Shown here: positions 43,426-51,690 of the stretch, piece by piece
Layout of the letters: every line of letters begins with the position of its first letter
Position numbering within the stretch: position 1 is the stretch's first letter
Assembly: GCF_009600885.1 (NCBI RefSeq)
Contig: NZ_VCLA01000197.1
Span: 1,921-65,920, forward strand
DNA length: 64,000 nucleotides
Source: Streptomyces jumonjinensis
GTDB taxonomy: Bacteria > Actinomycetota > Actinomycetes > Streptomycetales > Streptomycetaceae
Direction: 5' to 3'
Notes under the pieces: generated by a model
Told to the model about the DNA's origin: nothing
What the model saw: only the letters and a program-made list of their open reading frames with translations
Database searches by the model: none
Position numbers and translations under genes: made by a program

Positions 43426-44535
43426 ATGAAGGACGAGAAGCAACCGCCGCCGAAGGCAGGAAAACTCTCGATCCTGCGCTCCCGCTGGTACCGCTCGAAC
43501 AGGGAGGCCGTGGACGACGCGGAGGCCGGGCGGTCCATCACGATGCCCGCGCAGGCCACCGTGCCGCCCCTCCAGCAGGTACTGCGGCGGCTGGCCATGG
43601 CCCTGCTGGTGCTGGCCGTCACCACCCTGCTCGTCTGGCTGGACCGTTCCGGCTACAGCGACAACGCGGATGGAAAAGTCGACTTCCTGGACGCGGCGTA
43701 CTACACCACCGTCACACTCTCCACCACGGGATACGGCGATATCGCACCGGTCAGCGACGGCGCCCGGCTGACCAATATCTTCATCATCACCCCCCTGCGG
43801 GTGGTCTTCCTGATCATCCTGGTCGGCACCACCCTCGAAGTGCTCACCGAGCGCACCCGCCAGCAGGTCCGCGTCCACCGCTGGCGCTCCCGTATGACCG
43901 ACCATGTGATCGTCGTGGGCTATGGCACCAAGGGACGGCACGCCATCGAGACGCTGCGCGGCCAGGGGGTGCCCAAGGAGAAGATCGTCGTGGTCGATCC
44001 CCAGCAGAAGGCGGTGGACGCGGCCAGCGCCGAGGGTCTGGTGGCGGTCCTCGGGGACGCCACCCGCTCCAAGACGCTCCTCAAGGCCGAGCTGCAGAGA
44101 GCGGCGCGGGTGATCATCGCACCGCAGCGGGACGACACCGCCACCCTGGTCACGCTCACCGCCCGGCAGCTCAACAAGCGGGCCGCCATCGTGGTGGCGG
44201 TCCGCGAGGACGAGAACGTGCCGCTGCTGAAGCAGTCCGGCGCGGACACGGTGGTCACCAGCTCCAGCTCGGCGGGCCGGCTGCTCGGGGTGTCGATGGC
44301 CAGTCCCCATGTCGCCGACACGCTCGAAGACCTGATGACCCGTGGCAGCGGGCTCAATCTCGCGGAACGCCCGGTGAACAAGGACGAGGTGGGGAGGTCG
44401 CCCCGCGAGTGCGCCGATCTGGTGGTGGCGGTGGTGCGCAGAAAGAAGATGCTGGACTTCGCCGATCCCGAGTCCTCACAACTCCAGTTCGGAGACCGTC
44501 TGATCACCATCAGCCGCGAGGAACCCTCCTACTGA
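43426..44535 (+). CDS. Potassium channel with RCK domains
   Basis: A two-TM ion channel of 369 residues: TM1 about 54-72, pore loop with selectivity filter TTGYGD (100-105), TM2 about 115-137, then an NAD-binding TrkA-N domain (about 155-275) and TrkA-C domain. This is the MthK/Kch-like architecture, gated by ligands on the RCK ring. I chose the ATG at 43426 (MKDEKQPPPK); an in-frame ATG at 43378 lacks a ribosome site. It is divergent from its RCK-only paralogue. The stop codon overlaps the parS palindrome. Confidence 0.93.
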   Translation: MKDEKQPPPKAGKLSILRSRWYRSNREAVDDAEAGRSITMPAQATVPPLQQVLRRLAMALLVLAVTTLLVWLDRSGYSDNADGKVDFLDAAYYTTVTLSTTGYGDIAPVSDGARLTNIFIITPLRVVFLIILVGTTLEVLTERTRQQVRVHRWRSRMTDHVIVVGYGTKGRHAIETLRGQGVPKEKIVVVDPQQKAVDAASAEGLVAVLGDATRSKTLLKAELQRAARVIIAPQRDDTATLVTLTARQLNKRAAIVVAVREDENVPLLKQSGADTVVTSSSSAGRLLGVSMASPHVADTLEDLMTRGSGLNLAERPVNKDEVGRSPRECADLVVAVVRRKKMLDFADPESSQLQFGDRLITISREEPSY

Positions 44536-44559
44536 CCCTGTTTCACGTGAAACAGGGTC
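44534..44559. promoter_or_regulatory. parS: parS centromere site, perfect 26-bp palindrome
   Basis: The core TGTTTCACGTGAAACA (44539-44554) is the exact bacterial parS consensus bound by ParB, embedded in a perfect 26-bp palindrome centred at 44546.5. It overlaps the last two bases of the channel stop codon and can also form a hairpin, so it may double as a terminator. In Streptomyces parS sites cluster around oriC. Confidence 0.93.
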
Positions 44560-44620
44560 CGCCTTTCTCCGACCCCGTACTCCGTACCCCGTAGGCAGGC
44601 CAGAGCCCGGCCCCCGGAAC

Positions 44621-46030
44621 TCAGACGTCGGCGGAGAAGGCCCCGGGCACCCAAGGGAGCTCCAGCACCTCCAGCTCGTCCCCGGGCCGCGCGCCGCCCG
44701 GGGGCACCACCGCGAGACCGTCGGCGGCGGCGATCCCGCGCAGCATGGCCGGACCGCTGTAGCGGACGGGAGTCAGACCGTCGTCGTGGTGCACGAAGGG
44801 CACCAGCCGGGTGTCATACGGATGTCCCTGCACCGGGACCCGGACCGGCATCCGGTACGGCGCCGGGGCCGGGAGCCCCACCAGACCCCGCAGCAGCGGC
44901 TCGGCGAGCGTGAGAAGCCCGGACACGGCCGCGAGGGGGTTACCGGGCAGACCGACCAGATAGCGGGCCGGAGAGACGCCCTCAGGGCCCCCGCCGGACG
45001 CGGCGAGGGCGGCCAGCAGCATGGGATGCCCGGGGCGTACGGCGACAGAGTCGATCAGCAGGGTGGCGTCCGTCTCGCGCAGCACGGGGTGGACATGGTC
45101 GACCGGGCCCGCCGCCGTGCCCCCGGTGGTGATGATCACCTCCGCCTCGGAGGCGGTGACGGCCCGGCGCAGGGCCCCGGCGTCGTCACCGAGCCTGCGA
45201 GCGGCGACGACCTCGGCCCCCAGCGCGCCGAGCCAGGGGCCGAGCATCGGCCCCAGCGCGTCGCGGATGAGCCCGTCGTGGGGGCGGCCCGCGGTGAGCA
45301 GCTCGTCTCCGAGGACCAGCACCTCCACCCTCGGCCGCCGGACGACGGCCAGCTCGTCGTAGCCCGCCGCCGCCGCGAGTCCCAGCACGGCGGGCGTCAC
45401 CGCGCAGGCGGCGGGCAGCAGACGGTCGCCGAGGCGGCACTCCTGGCCCCGGGACCGGATGTCCTGCCCCTGGGACACGCTCCGCTCGGCATGGAGCAGC
45501 CGCTGTCCGGCGTCGGTGCGCGCGTGCTCGCTGCGGATCACCGCCGTCGCCTCCGGCGGGATACGCGCCCCGGTGGCGATGCGGACCGCCGTGCCGTCCT
45601 CCAGCGGCGGCGGGGCGCTCTGCCCGGCGAGCACCGAGTCGCCCCCCGACACGGTCCAGGGGCCGGGGCCCGCGACGGCCCAGCCGTCCATCGCGGAGGT
45701 GTCGAACGGCGGCAGATCGCAGAGCGCCGTCAGCGGCTCGCCGAGCACCCGGCCGACGGCCTGGTCCAGTGCGACCCGTTGGGTGCGGACCGGGCCGCCG
45801 CGCCCGGCTCGTGCGGCGATGGACCGGGCCTGGGGCCAGGAGACCGCACGGTGGCCCCCGCCGTCGGCGGCCTCGGGGGAACGCTCCGGCCCGCGGGCGG
45901 GGTCCGGCCGGAGCGTCCGCCCGCTCACCAGCGCGAGGGCCTCCTCGACACCGTCCGGGTCATGGGTGTTCCGGCCCGCCTCCAGGGGGTCGGCCAGGCC
46001 GCTCGGGGCCCGGCCGTCCGAGGCGCTCAC
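44621..46030 (-). CDS. moeA: Molybdopterin molybdotransferase MoeA
   Basis: A 469-residue MoeA that inserts molybdate into adenylylated molybdopterin. The family signature PPFDTSAMDGWAVAG is clear. The MoCF-binding domain has VLVLGDELL and IITTGGTAAGPVDHV, and the C-terminal barrel domain ends the protein. The first 60-70 residues are an extension of low complexity before HRAVSWPQARSIAARAG. The GTG at 46030 overlaps the mobA-like stop as GTGA, so the two genes form a cofactor operon. Confidence 0.9.
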   Translation of the reverse strand: MSASDGRAPSGLADPLEAGRNTHDPDGVEEALALVSGRTLRPDPARGPERSPEAADGGGHRAVSWPQARSIAARAGRGGPVRTQRVALDQAVGRVLGEPLTALCDLPPFDTSAMDGWAVAGPGPWTVSGGDSVLAGQSAPPPLEDGTAVRIATGARIPPEATAVIRSEHARTDAGQRLLHAERSVSQGQDIRSRGQECRLGDRLLPAACAVTPAVLGLAAAAGYDELAVVRRPRVEVLVLGDELLTAGRPHDGLIRDALGPMLGPWLGALGAEVVAARRLGDDAGALRRAVTASEAEVIITTGGTAAGPVDHVHPVLRETDATLLIDSVAVRPGHPMLLAALAASGGGPEGVSPARYLVGLPGNPLAAVSGLLTLAEPLLRGLVGLPAPAPYRMPVRVPVQGHPYDTRLVPFVHHDDGLTPVRYSGPAMLRGIAAADGLAVVPPGGARPGDELEVLELPWVPGAFSADV

Positions 46031-46995
46031 CCGGCGTCCGTCCGCGCCGCCCCGGGGCCCTCGGGCGGCGTGCCCTCCCGCGGGGACGCGTCACCGGGGC
46101 CGGACGCCCCGGCGCCGGGCTGTTCCGCCTCTTCCTCCCAGCGCCTCGCCAGGGCCGCGGCCTTGCGGGCCGCCTCCGCGACCGCTTCCGGGCCCTGCCC
46201 GCCCGCCGCGGCAGCCGCGTACCCCACCAGAAACGTGGTGAGAGGCGCGGCGGGCCGGGTGACGCCGTGCGCGGCATCCCGGGCGAGGTCGAGCAGCAGC
46301 GGGGTGTCGACATCGAGCGTGATGCCGAGTTCGTCCTTGACCGCGGTGATCCATTCGTCCAGCACGTGTCCATGCTCCCTGATACGGGCCCTGGCGGTGG
46401 AGAGGTCCTCCCAAGTGTCGCAGTCGAAGGACGCCAACGGCTCGGCGCCGATCCGGGTGCGGTCCAGCTCCTCGGTCAGCAGCCGCAGCGGCAGCCCGGC
46501 CAGACTCCCGTACTCGGTCGCGAGCAGCGCCAGTTCACGGCGGAGCGGCTCGGTCCGGTAGGCGGCGACCAGCGGCTGCTCACGGCCCTCGGCGTCGGTC
46601 AGCAGCGCCGCCTCCCGTCCGCTCGCGCCGAGTGCGCCGATCAGCCGGGCCACCGTGGGCTCGCCCAGGAACGGCAGATCCGCGGAGAGCACGAGGACCG
46701 ACTCGGAATCCGCCCCCAGCCCGCGCAGCCCGGCCTCCAGCGCGGCGAGCGGACCGCCGCCCGGGGGGTCCTCCCGGGCCCAGCTCACCGGCCGCGCGGT
46801 GGGCCTGCGCCCGCCGACGACGACGGTGCGCCCGGCGTCCCGGCAAGCGCCCAGCACCCGGTCGAGCAACGACCGCCCGCCGACGCTCAGTCCCGGTTTA
46901 TCGGCCCCGCCGAGCCGCCGCGCGGCCCCGCCCGCGAGCACAAGGGCGTCGTACGCGGCTCTCGGCGGTGTCACAGCGCCCTCTGTCGCGGTCAT
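46027..46995 (-). CDS. mobA: MobA-like nucleotidyltransferase fused to a DUF6457-type domain
   Basis: A 322-residue fusion. The N-terminal part (about 15-205) is a MobA-type guanylyl/cytidylyl transferase with the signature LVLAGGAARRLGGADKPGL and the Asp of VLVLSADLPFLG, expected to attach a nucleotide to molybdopterin. The C-terminal part (about 208-290, LDEWITAVKDELGITLDVDT onward) matches the small helical domain that I recall as DUF6457 in actinobacteria, with an acidic Gly/Pro tail. It is coupled to moeA. The role of the added domain is unknown. Confidence 0.85.
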   Translation of the reverse strand: MTATEGAVTPPRAAYDALVLAGGAARRLGGADKPGLSVGGRSLLDRVLGACRDAGRTVVVGGRRPTARPVSWAREDPPGGGPLAALEAGLRGLGADSESVLVLSADLPFLGEPTVARLIGALGASGREAALLTDAEGREQPLVAAYRTEPLRRELALLATEYGSLAGLPLRLLTEELDRTRIGAEPLASFDCDTWEDLSTARARIREHGHVLDEWITAVKDELGITLDVDTPLLLDLARDAAHGVTRPAAPLTTFLVGYAAAAAGGQGPEAVAEAARKAAALARRWEEEAEQPGAGASGPGDASPREGTPPEGPGAARTDAG

Positions 46996-47014
46996 GTCTG
47001 AAGTATGGCCACGC

Positions 47015-47038
47015 CCGGACCTGCCTGGACAGGTCCGG
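47015..47038 (-). terminator. Hairpin after bkd operon 2
   Basis: CCGGACCTG (47015-47023) pairs with CAGGTCCGG (47030-47038) around a 6-base loop, between bkdC (ending 47088) and the mobA-like start (46995). Confidence 0.65.
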
Positions 47039-47087
47039 CGGAGGGACTACCGGGCACCGGCCGCTTCTTTGCCGAGTCCGCGGCTCT

Positions 47088-48617
47088 TCACAGGGTCCGC
47101 AGCAGCACCGCGGGCTGTTCCACGCAGTCCGCGACATGCCGGAGGAAGCCGCCCGCCGTGCCGCCGTCGCAGACCCGGTGATCGAAGGTGAGGGAGAGCT
47201 GGACGACCTGGCGTATGGCCAGCTCGCCCTGGTGCACCCAGGGTTTGGGCACGATCCGGCCGACTCCGAGCATCGCCGCCTCGGGGTGGTTGATGATCGG
47301 GGTGGAGCCGTCGACGCCGAACACCCCGTAGTTGTTGAGGGTGAAGGTGCCGCCCGTCAGCTCACCGGGGGTGAGCCGGCCCTGCCGGGCCGCCTCGGTC
47401 AGTCTGGCGAACTCGGCGCTCAGCGATTCGGCCGAGCGCCGGTGCGCGTCGCGGACCACGGGGACGACGAGACCGCGCTCGGTCTGGGCCGCGAACCCGA
47501 GGTGCACCTCGGGCAGCCGCACGATCTCACCGGCCGCCGTGTCCACGGTGGAGTTCAGCTCGGGGCGCCGCGCGAGCGCCGCCGTGCAGATCCGGGCGAG
47601 CAGGGCGATGACGGAGATCTTCGGGCCGCCCGCCGCGTTCATCGCGGCCCGTGCCGCCATCAGTTCCGTGGCGTCCGCGTCGACCCAGCAGGTGGCGTCG
47701 GGTATCTCGGTCCGGCTGCGGGACAGCTTGGCGGCCATGGCCCCGCGCACCCCGCGCAGCGGGATCCGCCGGCCGCCCGTCCCGGAGGGAGCCGGGGAGC
47801 CGCCGGCGGACACGGAGGTCCCCGACAGCGGCGCGGCCGGACGCTCGACGCCCGGGGCCGGCGCGGGCAGGGGCCTGACCGTGCTTCCGGCCGCCCGCAG
47901 GGCGTATTCGACATCCGCGCGCAGGATCAGCCCGTCCGGGCCCGACCCGGCCAACTGCCCCAGGTCCAGACCGTTCTGCCGCGCCAGCCTGCGGACCAGG
48001 GGGGAGATGACGGGCACGGGACCGCTGTGCTCGGCGCTCTCCTCGTGTGCCGCTCTCCCCGCGGCGGGGGCGGACGCCCGCTGTGCGGCGGGGCTGATGC
48101 GCCGCCGCCTGGCCACGGGCGCTCCCGTCCCATAGCCGACGAGCACATTCCCCGAGGACTCGTCCGACGTGCCGCCGTCCCCGGTCCTGCCCTGGGAAGC
48201 CCCGGCACCGGAGACACCGGCACCGGCACCGGCACCGGAGACGCCGGCACCGGCGGCCATGGTGTCCGAGACTCCGGCGCGGACGGCTGCGGTGTCCGCT
48301 CCGGAGGTCCCGGCGTCCTCCGGCGAGAGGTCCCGGGTGGAGCTCCCCGCCGGGCCGGACGACCCCTCGGCCGGTCCCACGGCGACCGTCAGCAGCGGCG
48401 CCCCGACGGGAAGCTCCGTGCCCTCCTCGCCGAAGCGCGCGGTCACCACGCCCCCGTACGGGCAGGGCACCTCCACCATCGCCTTGGCCGTCTCGACCTC
48501 CACCACGGGCTGGTCGATCGCGACGACATCGCCCACGGCCACCAGCCAGCGCACGATCTCCGCCTCGGTCAGCCCCTCCCCGAGGTCGGGCAGTCTGAAC
48601 TCCAGCACCTGTGCCAT
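47088..48617 (-). CDS. bkdC: Branched-chain keto acid dehydrogenase E2, operon 2
   Basis: A second dihydrolipoyl acyltransferase, 509 residues. Lipoyl domain with modified Lys45 (VETAKAMVE); a long flexible linker (about 80-200) with Gly/Ala/Ser repeats such as GAGVSGAGAGAGVSGAGA; subunit-binding domain around PLVRRLARQNGLDLGQL; acyltransferase domain with catalytic SLTFDHRVCDGG. The linker repeats differ from operon 1 and come from GGCACC-type DNA repeats near 48208-48238. The start ATG follows the E1 beta stop with no gap. Functionally redundant with, or of different substrate range from, operon 1. Confidence 0.92.
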   Translation of the reverse strand: MAQVLEFRLPDLGEGLTEAEIVRWLVAVGDVVAIDQPVVEVETAKAMVEVPCPYGGVVTARFGEEGTELPVGAPLLTVAVGPAEGSSGPAGSSTRDLSPEDAGTSGADTAAVRAGVSDTMAAGAGVSGAGAGAGVSGAGASQGRTGDGGTSDESSGNVLVGYGTGAPVARRRRISPAAQRASAPAAGRAAHEESAEHSGPVPVISPLVRRLARQNGLDLGQLAGSGPDGLILRADVEYALRAAGSTVRPLPAPAPGVERPAAPLSGTSVSAGGSPAPSGTGGRRIPLRGVRGAMAAKLSRSRTEIPDATCWVDADATELMAARAAMNAAGGPKISVIALLARICTAALARRPELNSTVDTAAGEIVRLPEVHLGFAAQTERGLVVPVVRDAHRRSAESLSAEFARLTEAARQGRLTPGELTGGTFTLNNYGVFGVDGSTPIINHPEAAMLGVGRIVPKPWVHQGELAIRQVVQLSLTFDHRVCDGGTAGGFLRHVADCVEQPAVLLRTL

Positions 48618-49652
48618 TCAGCTCTCCGCCTCCCACTGCAACCGCGCCACCGCGTCCAGCACCCGGTCCACTCCGGGCAGATGGTGCCGCTCCAGCATGG
48701 GCGGCGGATAGGGAATATCGAAACCGGCCACTCGCAGTACCGGAGCTTCCAGATGGTGGAAACAGCGCTCGGCGACCCGGGCCGCGATCTCCCCGCCGGG
48801 ACCGCCGAAGCCGGTGGACTCATGCACCACCACCACGCGCCCCGTGCGCCGCACGGACGCGCAGACCGTGTCGTCGTCGAAGGGCACGAGCGAACGCAGA
48901 TCCACCACCTCCAGCTCCCAGCCCTCGGCCCGGGCGGCCTCGGCCGCCTCCAGACAGACCGGCAGGGACGGCCCATAGGTGATCAGTGTCGCGCTGTGGC
49001 CGCTGCGCCGGACGACCGCCCGGCCTATCGGCTCGACCTCGGCCGGGGCCTGCGGCGACCAGGCCGCCTTCGACCAGTACAGCCGCTTGGGCTCCAGGAA
49101 GATCACCGGATCGTCGGCGGCGATGGCGGCCCTGAGCAGGCCGTAGGCGTCCTCGACCGTCGCGGGGGTGACGACATGGAGACCGGGGGTCGCCATGTAG
49201 TACGCCTCGGAGGAGTCGCTGTGATGCTCGACGCCGCCGATCCCTCCGCCGTACGGCACCCGCACGGTGATCGGCATCGGCATCCGGCCGCGCGTGCGGT
49301 TCCGCATCCGGGACACATGGCTGATCAGCTGCTCGAACGCCGGGTAGGCGAACGCGTCGAACTGCATCTCCACGACCGGCCGCAGCCCGTACATCGCCAT
49401 GCCGACGGCGGCGCCGAGAATGCCCGCCTCCGCCAGCGGGGTGTCCGTGCAGCGGTCGTCGCCGAACTCCTCGGCGAGCCCGTCCGTCACCCGGAAGACC
49501 CCGCCGAGGGTGCCGACGTCCTCACCGAGCACATGGACGGTCGGGTCGTCGGCCATCGCGTCGCGCAGCGCGCGCTGGAGGGCCTGCGCCATGGTGGCGG
49601 GCTTGGCCCCGGCCGGAGCGGCGGCCGACACGGGGCTCGTCGCCGAGGTCAT
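48618..49652 (-). CDS. bkdB: Branched-chain keto acid dehydrogenase E1 beta subunit, operon 2
   Basis: E1 beta of the second complex, 344 residues. It has GEDVGTLGGVFRVT, CTDTPLAEAGILG and the C-terminal VVDLRSLVPFDDD. It carries an N-terminal extension of about 20 residues not seen in operon 1. The start overlaps the E1 alpha stop as ATGA and the stop abuts E2, so the three genes are tightly coupled. The two E1 beta proteins are clearly paralogous but well diverged, which argues for an old duplication or separate origins. Confidence 0.94.
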   Translation of the reverse strand: MTSATSPVSAAAPAGAKPATMAQALQRALRDAMADDPTVHVLGEDVGTLGGVFRVTDGLAEEFGDDRCTDTPLAEAGILGAAVGMAMYGLRPVVEMQFDAFAYPAFEQLISHVSRMRNRTRGRMPMPITVRVPYGGGIGGVEHHSDSSEAYYMATPGLHVVTPATVEDAYGLLRAAIAADDPVIFLEPKRLYWSKAAWSPQAPAEVEPIGRAVVRRSGHSATLITYGPSLPVCLEAAEAARAEGWELEVVDLRSLVPFDDDTVCASVRRTGRVVVVHESTGFGGPGGEIAARVAERCFHHLEAPVLRVAGFDIPYPPPMLERHHLPGVDRVLDAVARLQWEAES

Positions 49653-50767
49653 CGGGCCTCCCCTTCCGCTTCCAGCTCGGCCAGCAGCTGCCCGGCCTGC
49701 TCCCGGAGCTGGCTGGTCGGCTCCGCGTAGACATGCGCGAACAGCTCCATCGGGTCGAGCACCGGATCGGCGTTCATCCGCTCGCGCAGGTCGGCGGCCA
49801 TGGCCTCGGCGGCTTCGGCGGCGGCCCGCCTGCGGTCGTCGTCCAGCAGCCCCCGCTCGGTGAGCTCCTGCTCCAGAAGCCGTATCGGGTCATGGCGTCG
49901 CCAGGTCTCGACCTCGGCGTCGGCGCGGTAGCGGGTGGCGTCGTCGGCGTTCGTATGAGCCTCGACGCGGTAGGTCACCGCCTCGACCAGGGTCGGTCCA
50001 TCACCCCGCCGGGCCCGGTCCAGGGCCTCGGAGAGCACCTGGTGCACCGCGGGCGCGTCATTGCCGTCGACGAGCCGGCCGGGCATTCCGTACCCCACGG
50101 CCTTATGGGCGAGGGAGGGGGCGGCGGTCTGCTTGGCCAGCGGCACGGAGATCGCGAAGCCGTTGTTCTGCACCAGGAAGACGACCGGGGCCTGCCACAC
50201 CGCGGCGAAGTTCAGCGCCTCGTGGAAATCGCCCTCGCTGGTGCCGCCGTCGCCGACCATCGCGAGCGCGACGACGTCGTCCCCCTTGAGTCTGGCGGCG
50301 TGGGCGAGGCCGACCGCGTGCGGCAGCTGGGTGGCGAGCGGGGTGGACAACGGCGCGGTGCGGTGCTCGTACGGGTCGTATCCGGTGTGCCAGTCGCCGC
50401 GCAGCAGGGAGAGCACCTGTATCGGGTCCATGCCGCGCGCCACGGCCGCGAGCGTGTCCCGATAGCTGGGGAAGAGCCAGTCCCGCTCCTTGAGCGCGAG
50501 CGCGGCGGCGACCTCGCACGCCTCCTGCCCGGTGCTCGACGGATAGACGGCGAGCCTGCCCTGCTTGGTCAGGGCGGTCGCCTGGGCGTTGAACCTCCGG
50601 CCGCGCACCAGCTGGGCCCAGAGCGTCAGCAGCAGCTCGGGGTCGGCGCCGGCGGCGGCCTCGGTCCCGAGCACCCGGAACGGCTCCGGGTCCGGGAGCA
50701 GCGGAGCGGGGTCGGTGCGGGGCTGCCACGCCGGGGGCGGGGTGGGCCGGTAGGCGACGGCTCTCAA
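49649..50767 (-). CDS. bkdA: Branched-chain keto acid dehydrogenase E1 alpha subunit, operon 2
   Basis: E1 alpha of the second complex, about 372 residues. The thiamine diphosphate motif begins GDGGTSEGDFHEAL and ends in FLVQNNGFA. The phosphorylation-loop equivalent is YRVEAHTNADDATRY. I favour a TTG start at 50767, because it lies 8 bases after AGGAGG; the GTG at 50776 sits directly on that ribosome site, and a longer frame reaches 50824. It diverges from bkdR. The gap holds a PaaR-like palindrome and two DnaA-box-like sequences. Confidence 0.9.
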   Translation of the reverse strand: MRAVAYRPTPPPAWQPRTDPAPLLPDPEPFRVLGTEAAAGADPELLLTLWAQLVRGRRFNAQATALTKQGRLAVYPSSTGQEACEVAAALALKERDWLFPSYRDTLAAVARGMDPIQVLSLLRGDWHTGYDPYEHRTAPLSTPLATQLPHAVGLAHAARLKGDDVVALAMVGDGGTSEGDFHEALNFAAVWQAPVVFLVQNNGFAISVPLAKQTAAPSLAHKAVGYGMPGRLVDGNDAPAVHQVLSEALDRARRGDGPTLVEAVTYRVEAHTNADDATRYRADAEVETWRRHDPIRLLEQELTERGLLDDDRRRAAAEAAEAMAADLRERMNADPVLDPMELFAHVYAEPTSQLREQAGQLLAELEAEGEAR

Positions 50768-50826
50768 GGCGAGCACCTCCTCGTGAGGGCGATGGTGAGA
50801 CGGCCGGAATGCGGCCCGCCTCACCT

Positions 50827-50896
50827 ACCGATTGTTCGGTCGTGGACGCATTTTGGCTACAGGCACCTCCAGCCTGTGGACAAACGGTTCTCCACA
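50827..50896. promoter_or_regulatory. PaaR-like operator and DnaA-box-like pair between bkdA2 and bkdR
   Basis: ACCGATTGTTCGGT at 50827-50840 fits the PaaR-type pattern ACCGnnCGnnCGGT except for TG in the centre. TTGTCCACA lies on the minus strand (50875-50883) and TTCTCCACA on the plus strand (50888-50896), so together they form an inverted repeat with arms CTGTGGA and TCCACAG. Confidence 0.55.
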
Positions 50897-50941
50897 GCCT
50901 GTGATGGACACAGGTCGTCCATGCCGGGGAGGCGGGGGGAT

Positions 50942-51550
50942 ATGGGTTCTGAACGAATGGCCGAAACGCGGGGCGGAGCCGATCCGGGGGCGAACCCCAC
51001 GGCGGCGAGCGGGTCCGACCAGGTCATCGACCGTCCGGACGGGGTCGCGGGGCAACCGGACCAGATGCCTCCGCCGCGGACGCTCGACGCCGTCGACTGT
51101 GGCATCCTGCGCATACTCCAGTCGGACGGCCGCGCCTCGGTACGGTCCGTCGCCGATCGCGTCCATGTCTCGCGCGCCAATGCGTACTCCCGGATCAACC
51201 GGCTGATCGACGACGGCGTCATCCGCGGCTTCAGCGCCCGCGTCAATCATGAACGCGCAGGTCAGGGCGCATCCGCCTATATCACGCTCAAGATCGTGCA
51301 GAACTCCTGGCGGACCGTCCGCGAGCAGCTGCGGGCCCTGCCGGGGGCCGCGCACATAGCCCTGGTCAGCGGTGATTTCGATGTGCTGCTGCTGGTGCAC
51401 ACCCCGGACAACCGCACCCTGCGCGAACTCGTCCTGACCAGACTCCAGGCCATACCGGAGGTACTGTCCACCCGGACCCTGCTGGTCTTCGAGGAGACGG
51501 ATCTGCACCCTGCGCCCGGTTCGCCCCCGGATGCCGAGCCGCCTTCGTAA
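50942..51550 (+). CDS. bkdR: Lrp/AsnC-family regulator BkdR
   Basis: A 202-residue regulator of the feast/famine family. After a disordered N-terminus of about 45 residues, the helix-turn-helix follows (VDCGILRILQSDGRASVRSV, then VHVSRANAYSRINRL). An amino-acid-sensing RAM domain (about 115-190) comes next. It diverges from bkd operon 2, the position known for bkdR in Streptomyces, where it represses or tunes the bkd genes in response to branched-chain amino acids. The start may be ATG 50942 or ATG 50957; GGAGG upstream favours the first. Confidence 0.9.
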   Translation: MGSERMAETRGGADPGANPTAASGSDQVIDRPDGVAGQPDQMPPPRTLDAVDCGILRILQSDGRASVRSVADRVHVSRANAYSRINRLIDDGVIRGFSARVNHERAGQGASAYITLKIVQNSWRTVREQLRALPGAAHIALVSGDFDVLLLVHTPDNRTLRELVLTRLQAIPEVLSTRTLLVFEETDLHPAPGSPPDAEPPS

Positions 51551-51588
51551 GAGCCGGCGCCGCCTTGAGATCCGCGCCCTGCGTACGG

Positions 51589-51690
51589 GCCCCGGGGTCA
51601 CCCTCGGGGCCCGGGATCACCCGTTGGGCCTCGGGATCACCCCGGAGCCCAGCCCCAGGACCACCGCCGGAGCCCAGGATCAGCCCTCCG
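51589..51690. repeat. Reiterated 3' end of the TetR (PaaR-like) gene
   Basis: The gene end AGCCCAGGATCAGCCC (from 51671, stop at 51680-51682) recurs as GGCCTCGGGATCACCCC (from 51628), GGCCCGGGATCACCC (from 51608) and GGCCCCGGGGTCACCC (from 51589). On the minus strand each contains TGATCC or TGACCC. Confidence 0.75.

Noticed and set aside
44534..44559. The 26-bp palindrome as only a terminator
   Set aside because: The central 16 bp match the parS consensus exactly, which is unlikely by chance; a terminator role may be additional.
46632..49730. A 1032-codon open frame on the plus strand
   Set aside because: It is antisense to mobA, bkdC and bkdB, which have clear motifs. Long shadow frames are expected at this GC content.
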